A stretch of 9,406 nt of DNA from DAOUMU01 sp034409055 (GTDB taxonomy: Bacteria > Chloroflexota > Anaerolineae > 4572-78 > J111), in contig DAOUMU010000216.1 in NCBI GenBank assembly GCA_034409055.1, positions 1 to 9,406 of the forward strand, read 5' to 3'. The notes under the pieces were generated by a model, which was not told the origin of the DNA, made no database searches, and was given only the letters and a program-made list of their open reading frames with translations. This document shows, in pieces, positions 1 to 6,335 of the stretch. Numbering within the stretch: the first letter of the stretch is position 1; each line of letters opens with the position of its first letter. A program made the position numbers and the translations under genes.

Positions 1-9
1 CAGGTAGAA

Positions 10-201
10 TCAAAACAGGCAGGGGAATCCACCGCCAAAAGAAGCCAGGCGAATTCCCTCAATCGGCCTGCCACCACCGAACGTGACCAGCGTGACGGTG
101 GCTGGGCCGTATGCCTCTTGTCCCAGGCCAGTCAGGCGGATGACTGGCCTATATCTTTTTAGAACACCAATCAGATCCTGATTTTTTTCTTTACTCCGGT
201 T
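10..201 (-). pseudogene. Possible ORF remnant without a start codon
   Basis: The minus strand is open for 63 codons before a TGA at 12-10, and a TAA at 204-202 closes the frame upstream. The conceptual protein contains pieces such as LTGLGQEAYGPATVTLV and RLASFGGGFPCLF, with codon use that looks coding in its last two thirds. There is no ATG, GTG or TTG start in frame. A GGAG motif about 191-198 and a degraded copy of the 72-bp cassette lie just upstream, the same layout as the three intact modules to the right. I read it as the decayed remains of a fourth module, but a chance open frame is equally possible. I do not recognise the protein family. Confidence 0.25.
125..160 (+). terminator. Terminator-like hairpin, plus-strand orientation
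   Basis: A perfect 10-bp stem (AGGCCAGTCA 125-134 with TGACTGGCCT 141-150) has a 6-nt loop and is followed by ATATCTTTTT. The U-rich side is on the plus strand, so it would end a transcript entering from the left. A plus-strand frame open from the window edge stops at 84-86, but its translation does not look like a protein, so the served gene is uncertain. The hairpin also lies inside the minus-strand ORF remnant. Confidence 0.4.
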
Positions 202-211
202 TTATACCACT

Positions 212-283
212 TTTTGCTAGTAAAACTATATGAATATCCTTAGAAAACAGTTAGGATTTGAGAATTTTGGTTTGAAAAACTAT
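212..283 (-). promoter_or_regulatory. Degenerate copy of the 72-bp upstream cassette
   Basis: On the plus strand this segment keeps CTAG (217-220), a TATATGAAT block, GTTAGGATT (250-258) and AACTAT (278-283), in the same order as the three intact cassettes at 2253-2324, 3983-4054 and 4425-4496. CTAG to GTTAG is 33 nt instead of 32, and GTTAG to AACTAT is 5 nt longer. The right-hand CTAAC half-site is lost, and a 36-bp palindrome abuts that end. Probably a decayed promoter/operator of a former module. Confidence 0.4.
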
Positions 284-317
284 GGTAGGGCAAGTTGCTA
301 ACAACTTGCCCTACCAT
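282..317. repeat. Perfect 16-bp palindrome, 4-nt loop
   Basis: ATGGTAGGGCAAGTTG (282-297) is repeated as its exact reverse complement at 302-317 around the loop CTAA. There is no T-run directly after the stem, and a separate, better terminator follows at 320-354. It looks like a short palindromic intergenic repeat (REP or MITE remnant). It sits exactly at the broken end of the degenerate cassette, so it may have inserted there. Confidence 0.7.
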
Positions 318-319
318 TA

Positions 320-354
320 AAAAAGGCCGGCGTGAAAAACACGCCGGCCTTTTT
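320..354. terminator. Bidirectional rho-independent terminator
   Basis: A perfect 10-bp GC-rich stem (GGCCGGCGTG 325-334 with CACGCCGGCC 340-349) closes on an AAAAA loop. It is flanked by an A-run at 319-324 and T-run at 350-354, so it should work in both directions. It lies 22 nt past the stop codon of the secreted Ig-repeat gene and is the expected end of that minus-strand transcript. Confidence 0.9.
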
Positions 355-375
355 ATCTATCAAGCTATTGGTGAT

Positions 376-2178
376 TTAGAACTGCGGCATGGTCGGCCGG
401 AACCAAGGGGCGCGTACAGCGGTTCCCATCTCGGCCTTGACCAGATCGTGCAGGGTGGTCACGCCGAAGTAGTCCACGTCCTCCAATTGGTAGTAGAAGA
501 TGCCGCGACCGGGCGTGTCGGCAAAGGTGTAGCTGGCACCCGAAACCGCATCGCCCTCAGCCGCGATGAGCATACTGTTGATCTTGCGCCAGGGTCCCTC
601 CGGCGAGGCAGCCCGGTAGATGTTGAAACCGGCGTTGTCGATCTCGGTGCCGGTCTGCCAGATGATCATGACCCGGCCGTCGTTGGCCTCGACTTCAAAG
701 GAGGCCAGCTCGACGGCAGTACCCGGATCAATGGTGACCTGCTCGTCCTGACAGCCGCTACTGGCCGGGTCGTTGTTGGTATCGCCTGAGTAGTCGGCCG
801 TCCAGCGCCAGGTGCCCACCTCGCCGGCTACGTAACCACCGGCGGTGCCGTAGTTGCCGTTACCGTTGACGGTGACCGCCTCGCTGAAGGCTGGGGTACC
901 GGTACAGGTGTCGTCAGCCGGGGGGTACAGCTTGAAGGTGATGCTGCCCGTCGGGTTGTAGCCAGCCGACAGGACAGCCGTGTCTTTGAGCATGTCCCCC
1001 ACCTTACCAATGACCGGATTCGGGGTGGTCTCGATCATTGGACCGGCCGGCCCAATGGTGACCTGCTCCTCCTGACAGCCGCTATTGGCCGGGTCGTTGT
1101 TGGCATCGCCTGAGTAGTGGGCCGTCCAGCGCCAGGTGCCCACCTGGTCGGCCGGGTAACCGTTGGCCGTGCCGTAGTTGCCGTTACCGTTGACGGGGAC
1201 CGCCTCACTGAAGACCGGATCACCCTGACAGGTGGCATCAGCCGGCGGGTACAGCTTGAAGGTGATCTCGCCCGTCGGGTTGTAGCCGTCGGACAGGACA
1301 GCCGTGTCTTTGAGCATGACCTGACCCACCGGGCCACTCTCTGGATCCGGGGTGGTGGCTATCGTTGGACCGGCCGGACCAATGGTCACCAGTTCCTTAT
1401 CACAGCCGCTACTGGCCGGCTTGTTGTTGACATCGCCTGAGTAATAGGCCGTCCAGCGCCAGGTACCCACCTGGTTGGCTTCGTAACCGCCGGCCGTGCC
1501 GTAGGTGTCGTTACCGTTGACGGGGACCGCCTCGCTGAAGACCGGATCACCCTGACAGGTGGCATCAGCCGGCGGGTACAACTTGAAGGTGATGCTGCCC
1601 GTCGGGTTCAAGCCTCCGGACAGTTCAGCCGTATCTTTGAGCGTGTCCCCCACTATGCCACTCTCCGGGTTGGGGGTGGTCGCCAGGGTTGGATTGGCCA
1701 CCTCCACATCATAGCAGAACTCGATGTGGCTAATGGTGCGGAGCTTGCCGTCTGCTTTAGCCGGTCCGTGGAGCATGGTGTCGCCGAACGATTCTGTTGG
1801 TGGGTTGCCTGGTAGATCATATACAAAGATGTCGGCGTTATCGCCTCCTTTGACGATAACCGCGTCAACGCCGAGTGTCGACTGCCAGTCGAAGGTTTTT
1901 TGGTCTCCACTCATGGTAATCTTCACCGTGTTCACACCATCTGGATAGGTGTAGGTGGTGGTGCCTGGGGGAGGCGGCTCGTCATGCGGTTTGAAGCCAT
2001 TGGCATAGAGGGGCTTACACTTCGGATTGCCTGGTACCAATATCGGATGTATGCCATTGCCGCTCGGGTTGCCAGGTTTATCGGAGGATGGCGGACCTGC
2101 TCCGACTGATGCCGTGAAGATCATACTCAGCACGAGCAAGGCCAGTACAGTTATAAAGAGGGTGGTTTTTCGTAACAT
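376..2178 (-). CDS. Secreted protein with three Ig-like repeats
   Basis: A cell-surface or secreted protein of 600 aa, of unknown partner. The order is: signal peptide (about residues 1-27, KTTLFITVLALLVLSMIF core, cut near SVGA); a Pro/Gly-rich stretch; a domain at about 70-160 ending in SHIEFCYD, a motif I associate with secreted Gram-positive and Chloroflexota proteins; three tandem Ig-like domains of about 107 aa (near 163-270, 271-379, 380-486); and a C-terminal FN3-like domain (VELASFEVEA...GFNIYRA...YYQLEDVD) of the kind often found at the end of Chloroflexota secreted proteins. Each Ig-like repeat carries GSITFKLYPP or a close variant, GTWRWTA and YSGD, plus two cysteines that could form a disulfide. 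There are two ATGs: AGGAG at 2188-2192 is 9 nt from the ATG at 2178 but only 3 nt from the one at 2184, so 2178 is preferred. No sortase or PEP-CTERM sorting signal is visible. The gene follows a 72-bp cassette and ends before a strong terminator. Confidence 0.9.
   Translation of the reverse strand: MLRKTTLFITVLALLVLSMIFTASVGAGPPSSDKPGNPSGNGIHPILVPGNPKCKPLYANGFKPHDEPPPPGTTTYTYPDGVNTVKITMSGDQKTFDWQSTLGVDAVIVKGGDNADIFVYDLPGNPPTESFGDTMLHGPAKADGKLRTISHIEFCYDVEVANPTLATTPNPESGIVGDTLKDTAELSGGLNPTGSITFKLYPPADATCQGDPVFSEAVPVNGNDTYGTAGGYEANQVGTWRWTAYYSGDVNNKPASSGCDKELVTIGPAGPTIATTPDPESGPVGQVMLKDTAVLSDGYNPTGEITFKLYPPADATCQGDPVFSEAVPVNGNGNYGTANGYPADQVGTWRWTAHYSGDANNDPANSGCQEEQVTIGPAGPMIETTPNPVIGKVGDMLKDTAVLSAGYNPTGSITFKLYPPADDTCTGTPAFSEAVTVNGNGNYGTAGGYVAGEVGTWRWTADYSGDTNNDPASSGCQDEQVTIDPGTAVELASFEVEANDGRVMIIWQTGTEIDNAGFNIYRAASPEGPWRKINSMLIAAEGDAVSGASYTFADTPGRGIFYYQLEDVDYFGVTTLHDLVKAEMGTAVRAPWFRPTMPQF
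721..1692 (-). repeat. Three tandem in-frame repeats encoding Ig-like domains
   Basis: The three domain-coding units are about 1369-1692, 1042-1368 and 721-1041. They remain very similar as DNA: the block encoding the KLYPPADATCQGDPVFSEAV segment is almost base-for-base identical in the first two units. The third unit differs more (DDTCTGTPAF). This indicates recent internal duplication, and the repeat number may vary between strains. Confidence 0.85.
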
Positions 2179-2252
2179 GATCATTTACTCCTTTTTGTAA
2201 GATTAATAAAATGGTTTTCAACATGGCTCCCTGCCTATTGTGACCATTTAAG

Positions 2253-2324
2253 CATGCTTTCACTAGATAACCATATGAAAGCTATATAAAAACTGTTAGA
2301 AAGTTGGGCATGGCTCTAACTATT
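2253..2324 (-). promoter_or_regulatory. 72-bp cassette, copy 1 (before Ig-repeat gene)
   Basis: In the direction of transcription it begins AATAGTTAGA, carries CTAAC at bases 26-30, then a T-run with TATA, TTTCATATG, and ends TCTAGTGAAAGCATG. It aligns without gaps to the copies at 3983-4054 and 4425-4496. GTTAG and CTAAC form an inverted pair spanning 26 bp, like two half-sites of a dimeric regulator. It starts 10 nt after the stop of the 402-aa gene and ends 74 nt before the chosen start of the secreted-protein gene, so it probably contains that gene's promoter and operator. I cannot assign -35 and -10 boxes with certainty. Confidence 0.7.
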
Positions 2325-2334
2325 ACCGGCTTTC

Positions 2335-3543
2335 TTACGGCCCAATCATCAACACCGGCAGGTAGCCGTACACCGCCAGCGTATACGAGCCCAGCTCGCG
2401 CCGGGCGCCTACGCCCCACCAATACTCCCCGGCTTCGACGTGGCTTCCGTTACTGAGCTTCCCGTCAAAGGCCAGGGACGTCCCCTGAACGGGCGCAGAT
2501 TGCCAGAGTACATTCTGTGCCTCACCCCGCACCAGGTCGACCCAGTATTTGGTTGCGCCGGGATAGGCGTTCCATTCAAACTGAATCGGATCGGCGAATG
2601 AGACTGCGGCCGCCGAGAAGCTGGCATTGGGTTCGGGACTGACCTGGCCAAAGCCTTGCAAGGCGATGTCAAAGTCGGGCAGTTCCACCGTGGCCCCATT
2701 CCCTACGGCCACCGGTCCCAGCCAGCCCCAACTGATGACCTCATCCATTTCATATTGGCTGTTCCATTCCTGGGCAAACAAGACGTTGTAGCCCTGGCTT
2801 GACGGCGACAAACCGGTAAAGGTGTAGGAGCCATCTGTGCCCACGGTCGTTTCGGCCACCGCCTTGTAGCTGGCATCCTCTAATTTTAGCCTCACCCCCT
2901 GGCTGACCGGGGCTCCGTCCAGAAGCACCCGGCCGGTGATACTACCGGGGGATTGTACAGTTGAAGTCGGAGCAGGCGTATTGGTCGGTGTTGGCGTCGG
3001 GGTGGGGGTATCATTAGGACCTGGGGTCGAGGTCGGGGTATGGCTGGGGCCTGGGGTTGGGGTAGTGGTAGGTGTAGCGGTCGGACCTGGCGTCGGGGTC
3101 GCCAGGGGTGAGGCCATAGATAGGGTGGGTGTTGCGGTAGGCGCACTGGCCGCAGCCCCACCGGGGGAAGAGTTTGTCGAAGCAGCCGCCACCGCCTGGG
3201 GTTGGCTCGACGCGGCGGTATTGGCCGGCAAGGGGACCGCCGTATCAGATGAGCCAGGCGCCATAGGCGTGGGCGCATCAACCACCAGGAATGAAGCAGA
3301 CTCATCGCTGACCGGCTGAACAGGTTGGTTAGAGACCGGGCTGGCCGGGGCCACCGGCGTGTCAAACTGAACATAGACCACAGGCCGCCTGGCGAGCCGT
3401 TTGATGACCGGCTCAGACTCACCGGTCAGGTAATTCCATAACACCAGGCCGATAATCAGGCCAACGACAATGACAAAACCGACAAGCAGCAAAACGGACG
3501 TCCCCCCAATCATCAAAATGAGTCTCTTCTTACGCAAGCTCAT
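2335..3543 (-). CDS. Membrane-anchored surface protein, Thr/Pro linker
   Basis: A 402-aa protein expected to sit in the cytoplasmic membrane with its bulk outside. A short basic N-terminus (MSLRKKR) precedes one long hydrophobic segment (about residues 9-37). Next comes a low-complexity linker (about 60-198) rich in Pro, Thr, Ser and Ala, with TPTPTPTPTNTP-type repeats, typical of wall- or surface-spanning stalks. A carboxypeptidase-regulatory/Cna-B-like beta domain follows (about 200-295; ITGRVLLDGAPVSQGVRLKL, TDGSYTFTGL), then an FN3-like domain (about 305-400; IQFEWNAYPGATKYWVDL, AGEYWWGVGA). No enzymatic motif is visible. Its ATG overlaps the TGA of the upstream PqqD-like gene (ATGA), so the two are probably translated together; an AAAGGA lies about 12 nt upstream. 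Binding or structural roles are possible, but the ligand is unknown. Confidence 0.88.
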   Translation of the reverse strand: MSLRKKRLILMIGGTSVLLLVGFVIVVGLIIGLVLWNYLTGESEPVIKRLARRPVVYVQFDTPVAPASPVSNQPVQPVSDESASFLVVDAPTPMAPGSSDTAVPLPANTAASSQPQAVAAASTNSSPGGAAASAPTATPTLSMASPLATPTPGPTATPTTTPTPGPSHTPTSTPGPNDTPTPTPTPTNTPAPTSTVQSPGSITGRVLLDGAPVSQGVRLKLEDASYKAVAETTVGTDGSYTFTGLSPSSQGYNVLFAQEWNSQYEMDEVISWGWLGPVAVGNGATVELPDFDIALQGFGQVSPEPNASFSAAAVSFADPIQFEWNAYPGATKYWVDLVRGEAQNVLWQSAPVQGTSLAFDGKLSNGSHVEAGEYWWGVGARRELGSYTLAVYGYLPVLMIGP

Positions 3544-3809
3544 GACTGGAGTAATCCTTTCTCGGCAAAAACAGACAGCGTTTGCCGAACATCCTGGGCC
3601 ACATCGTATTTAGCAGGCACGGCGAATTTGGCCCGGATGGCTTGCTCCATGTCGGCCACCGTATGTTCCCCGTCGCAAAGTTCCCAGAGCAGTTGGGCGG
3701 TGGGGTTGAGGATATGGACCGCCTCCTCGTCGGCGCTGTAGAGCAGCACCTCACCACCAATGTCTTTAACCACAATACCCGGTTTACGTTTAGGTTTGGT
3801 CGTACTCAT
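3540..3809 (-). CDS. PqqD-family (RRE-like) small protein 1
   Basis: An 89-aa stand-alone PqqD-family protein. The family pattern is clear: a short beta strand (EVLLYS), the VHILNPTAQLLWELCDG segment, the helix TVADMEQAIRAKF, and a last helix ending FAEKGLLQ. In known systems PqqD-like domains (RiPP recognition elements) bind the leader of a precursor peptide and present it to a modifying enzyme, usually radical SAM. No such enzyme is in this window, so the partner is unknown and it is not called pqqD. GGGAGGG about 4 nt before the ATG supports this start. The gene overlaps the 402-aa surface protein by 4 nt. It is about 54% identical by hand count to the 91-aa paralogue at 4073-4348. A 119-bp palindromic element sits in its leader. 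Confidence 0.88.
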   Translation of the reverse strand: MSTTKPKRKPGIVVKDIGGEVLLYSADEEAVHILNPTAQLLWELCDGEHTVADMEQAIRAKFAVPAKYDVAQDVRQTLSVFAEKGLLQS

Positions 3810-3824
3810 AATCCCTCCCTGGAG

Positions 3825-3943
3825 AGACCTTTAGGGTTCTAATGGAACTTAAGAAAATATCTGGGGATAGATGGCCGGGCATGGGGATGCCCGCCGGCCT
3901 ACCCCAATTAATTTTTTAACCTTCATAGAAACCCTAAAGGTCT
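3825..3943. repeat. MITE-like palindromic insertion in a gene leader
   Basis: A 119-bp element with 14-bp perfect terminal inverted repeats, AGACCTTTAGGGTT (3825-3838) and AACCCTAAAGGTCT (3930-3943). Weaker pairing continues inward. In the centre is a GC-rich hairpin (GGCCGGGCAT 3873-3882, ATGCCCGCCGGCC 3887-3899). It lies 16 nt upstream of the PqqD-like start, between the cassette and the ribosome-binding site. That explains why this cassette is 174 nt from its gene while the other two are 74-77 nt away. No transposase is encoded. Confidence 0.75.
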
Positions 3944-3982
3944 GAACCGCTCATTAAAAACAAAGAAGCATGATAAATCTAC

Positions 3983-4054
3983 CATGCTTACACTAGACGA
4001 ACGTATGAAACTCATATAAAAAAAGTTAGGATTTTGGGCCGGATTCTAACTATT
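3983..4054 (-). promoter_or_regulatory. 72-bp cassette, copy 2 (before PqqD 1/surface operon)
   Basis: Same layout as copies 1 and 3: AATAGTTAGAATC at the upstream end, CCTAAC at bases 25-30, a T-run with TATATG, TTTCATACG, then GTTCGTCTAGTGTAAGCATG. Resemblance to copy 3 continues about 15 nt further downstream (TTTATCAT against TTAATCAT). It starts 18 nt after the stop of the 91-aa PqqD-like gene. It is the likely control region of the 89-aa PqqD/402-aa surface-protein operon, now separated from it by a MITE-like insertion. Confidence 0.7.
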
Positions 4055-4072
4055 ATGGCTGAATTTATACTA

Positions 4073-4348
4073 TCAAGCCGGCTGCTGCAATAGCCCTTTA
4101 TCCGTAAGAATATCCAGCACGTGCCGGATACACTGTCGAACCTCACATTTATCCGATATGGAGAAATTGGTCAGAATGGCTTGCTCGATATCGGCCAGGG
4201 TATGTTGGCCATCGCAAAGTTTCCAGATAAATTGGACCGGGGGGGTGAGAATATGGACCACCTCTTCCTTGGCGCTGTAGAGTAGGGTCTGATCGCCAAT
4301 GTCCCTGGCCGTGAAGTCCGGTTTACGAATAGGTCTCGTAGTGCTCAT
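4073..4348 (-). CDS. PqqD-family (RRE-like) small protein 2
   Basis: A 91-aa paralogue of the 89-aa protein downstream, with the same N-terminus (MSTTRPIRKP) and core motifs: TLLYSAKEEVVHIL, the IWKLCDGQHTLADIEQAI stretch and DKGLLQ. It differs mainly in the loop after the first helix and in the third helix, where it has two extra cysteines (KCEVRQC). The NxTA motif that is usual at the start of the first helix is changed to TPPV, so the binding surface may have diverged. GAGGAG 5 nt before the ATG supports the start. It is its own transcription unit, with a cassette upstream and another one right after its stop. The presence of two paralogues suggests two different clients or partners. Confidence 0.87.
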   Translation of the reverse strand: MSTTRPIRKPDFTARDIGDQTLLYSAKEEVVHILTPPVQFIWKLCDGQHTLADIEQAILTNFSISDKCEVRQCIRHVLDILTDKGLLQQPA

Positions 4349-4424
4349 GTTCGCTCCTCGTAATCAATATGTTGGTTTCGTCTCCAGTCCGGATCGTATT
4401 ACCAACAAGGTATGATTAATTTAA

Positions 4425-4496
4425 CATGCATTCACTAGACGAACATATAAAAGTCATAAAAAAACGGTTAGGAATCGGGGGATGATTCTAACTATT
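4425..4496 (-). promoter_or_regulatory. 72-bp cassette, copy 3 (before PqqD 2)
   Basis: It has AATAGTTAGAATC, CCTAAC at bases 25-30, a T-run, TTTATATG, and GTTCGTCTAGTGAATGCATG, all at the same positions as in copies 1 and 2. The downstream end lies 76 nt before the start codon of the 91-aa PqqD-like gene. It is probably the promoter/operator of this gene and the first of the series in the direction of transcription. Confidence 0.7.
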
Positions 4497-4523
4497 GTGA
4501 CCAGAGTACCCCTTAATAAGGTT

Positions 4524-4688
4524 AAATTTCTGTAACTGCCTACCCTCATGTCATTCCGAGGAGCGCAGTACCCAAAGGGCATAAACGACGAGGAATCCCC
4601 GAAACTTTGGTCCAAAAGAGGTCTACTTTACCAAAACCTTGGGGATTCTTCACCTGTTCAGAATGACATGGCAGGTAGTTACAAATTT
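4524..4688. repeat. MITE-like element with long imperfect inverted ends
   Basis: About 165 bp. The left end reads AAATTTCTGTAACTGCCTACC followed by CATGTCATTC. The right end, reverse-complemented, reads AAATTTGTAACTACCTGCC followed by ATGTCATTC. Inside, AGGAATCCCC at 4591-4600 pairs with GGGGATTCTT at 4641-4650. The TGTCATTCCGAGGAGCG core resembles a widespread class of non-coding bacterial repeats. It codes for nothing and fills the gap between the VWA gene and cassette 3. Confidence 0.75.
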
Positions 4689-4802
4689 CTTAGCTCGGAG
4701 CAGGTCCGTGACCTGTGGGTTAGGTGAACCCAGGTCGCCAGGTCAGTACGAAGAATGGTAACCTCTCCAAAAGTAAGGGCGAGGCAAGTCGGATGTGGAG
4801 GT
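4689..4802. repeat. Imperfect hairpins after the VWA gene
   Basis: Two inverted repeats are visible. GACCTGTGGGTT (4710-4721) pairs with AACCCAGGTC (4727-4736) with a two-base bulge and a 5-nt loop, preceded by CAGGTC. AACCTC (4760-4765) pairs with GAGGTT (4798-4803), which reaches the VWA stop codon. Neither has a T-run in the right place, so a terminator cannot be claimed. Probably further repeat debris. Confidence 0.4.
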
Positions 4803-6266
4803 TCAATTCGCCGTGAGCAACCGGTCGACCGCTGCGGTTAACTCGGCCATGTTGCTCACCCGGTGGACGGTGTTGGCGTAGGGCAGGTATTCAAGCATAT
4901 CGCTATCACCGGTGCCCCATTGGCGGGGATGTTCTGGATTAAGCCAGATAACTCGCTTACTGCGTCGTTTAATCCGGTCCATTAAATCCAGGCGGGGGTC
5001 GTTATAATTGTTGCGGGCATCCCCCACAAAAATAACGATGGTGCGGTGGTCAATGGTAGCGGCGTGGTGGCGCATCAAGGTGTTCAAGCTGTTGCCCAGG
5101 TCCGTGTTGTAATGGCCGGGCCGCAGGCGGGTCAGAACAACCTCAATGGCTACGTCAGGGGGATATTCGGCAAAATCTTCACTGATACTCTCCAGGTCGT
5201 CAATAAAGGCAAAACTATGGGCACTGGCTACTTGGTCCTGTAGCTCGTAAATCATCCGCAGCAAAAACTCGACCACGGCCCGCATACTGGTCGAAACGTC
5301 GCAGATGAGCAATAACTTGGGTTTGAGGTGACGAGTCTTGAATCTGAGTTCGAGCGGGACCCCGCCGTAACGCAAATTGGTCCGCAGGGTCTTTTTGACG
5401 TCCAGCAAACCACTTTTGCCTTTTTTGCGGCGCAGGGCTGCCCGGCTCCGTAATTGGCTCACCAGGCGTCGTATCTGCTCGCGCAACAGTTCGGCTTCGC
5501 TCTCGCTCAGGCTCTTAAAAGGGCACTGCATCAAATCGACCGCCTGCTCCTGTCTATCGGGCTGGTTCTCCGCCCGCTGGCGGGCAATCGAGGCCCCCAC
5601 GTGCTGGGCAAGCTGTTCGGCCAGGGCCTCCCGGTTGGCCTGCATGCCTGCCAGCAACTGGTCGATGGCTTCCCGGCTCATACCCAGTTCGGCCAATAAC
5701 TCGGCCAATTGGGCCATTAATTGCTCGAGCAACTGCATACCCAACTGGCGCATCATCTGCCGCTGCACCCATGGCTGCTGATAGGGATGATCGGCCTGCG
5801 GCAAACCGGCCTGTTGTCCGGCCCGGTCGAGCGCTTCCTGGCTCGGGTTTTGGCCCTGCAACAGCCATTGTAACAACTGCATTAAATTATCAATTTGGTT
5901 TTGAAGGGGGGAATAATTGTCGCCCGGCTGCGGTGACCGGCCCGGCCGGCCCTGCTCCGAGCGCATCTGCTCCAGCAAGGCCCGCAACGCCTGGGCCAAT
6001 AACTTTTTCTCCTCCGCTGACAGGTCCTCCATCAAGTTCTGTAAGGGTGGCCCCCCACTGCCAAAATACAGGGGAAACAGTTGATCGAAGATGGGCCGGT
6101 CCTTGGCCTCTTTAACCAGGGTGGCCCGGAGCGAGTCCTGGAAATCAGCCCGACTGAGAACCCCCATGCACCGGGCCGCGTTGAAGGCATCCTCACTTTC
6201 AGCAATTGAAATACGCACCCCGGCTGCTCGCAGCCCGGCAATGAAATCAACGATTCCCTGTTCCAT
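4803..6266 (-). CDS. VWA domain protein, CoxE-like
   Basis: A 487-aa cytoplasmic protein of the CoxE-like VWA family. The N-terminal part (1-100) is helical (FIAGLRAAGVRIS, typical of the family), followed by a Gln-rich helical middle region (about 120-240) with many LLxQL-type stretches. The C-terminal VWA domain (about 315-480) holds a metal-ion site: DVSTS at 323-327, TD at 388-389 and the D of FVGDARNN at 416, so it should bind a divalent cation. In known systems these proteins pair with a MoxR AAA+ ATPase, as CoxD/CoxE do when maturing CO dehydrogenase, and act as adaptors on a client complex. The partner ATPase is encoded 69 nt upstream. AAGGGGG about 4 nt before the ATG supports this start. 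No signal peptide or membrane helix is seen. The client is unknown. Confidence 0.92.
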   Translation of the reverse strand: MEQGIVDFIAGLRAAGVRISIAESEDAFNAARCMGVLSRADFQDSLRATLVKEAKDRPIFDQLFPLYFGSGGPPLQNLMEDLSAEEKKLLAQALRALLEQMRSEQGRPGRSPQPGDNYSPLQNQIDNLMQLLQWLLQGQNPSQEALDRAGQQAGLPQADHPYQQPWVQRQMMRQLGMQLLEQLMAQLAELLAELGMSREAIDQLLAGMQANREALAEQLAQHVGASIARQRAENQPDRQEQAVDLMQCPFKSLSESEAELLREQIRRLVSQLRSRAALRRKKGKSGLLDVKKTLRTNLRYGGVPLELRFKTRHLKPKLLLICDVSTSMRAVVEFLLRMIYELQDQVASAHSFAFIDDLESISEDFAEYPPDVAIEVVLTRLRPGHYNTDLGNSLNTLMRHHAATIDHRTIVIFVGDARNNYNDPRLDLMDRIKRRSKRVIWLNPEHPRQWGTGDSDMLEYLPYANTVHRVSNMAELTAAVDRLLTAN

Positions 6267-6335
6267 ATGTCCCCCTTAATACGACCGCCGGCCGCCGACG
6301 AACGACGAATGGCGAAACGCTTCACGCTCCACCTC

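Noticed and set aside
295..789. Plus-strand 164-codon open frame
   Set aside because: It runs through the terminator and antisense to the secreted-protein gene; it has no ribosome-binding site and no recognisable family features.
2936..3319. Plus-strand frame rich in Val and Gly (VGVGVGVGV)
   Set aside because: It is the antisense reading of the Thr/Pro linker codons in the 402-aa surface protein, not a silk- or elastin-like gene.
3855..3935. A 26-codon minus-strand ORF (MKVKKLIGVGRR...) as a RiPP precursor for the PqqD-like proteins
   Set aside because: It lies inside the MITE-like element, so its sequence is explained by the repeat; nothing leader-like is visible.
3983..4054. CTAAC with CGTCTA in the cassette as an ECF sigma promoter
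   Set aside because: AAC and CGTC motifs are typical of ECF promoters, but here they are about 25 nt apart instead of about 16-17, and CGTCTA is not kept in copy 1 (TATCTA).
2253..4496. The repeated cassettes as a CRISPR array or attachment sites
   Set aside because: Spacing is irregular, whole genes lie between copies, and all copies share one orientation upstream of genes, which fits regulatory elements better.
4710..4736. Rho-independent terminator for the VWA gene
   Set aside because: The stem is bulged and no T-run follows on the minus strand.
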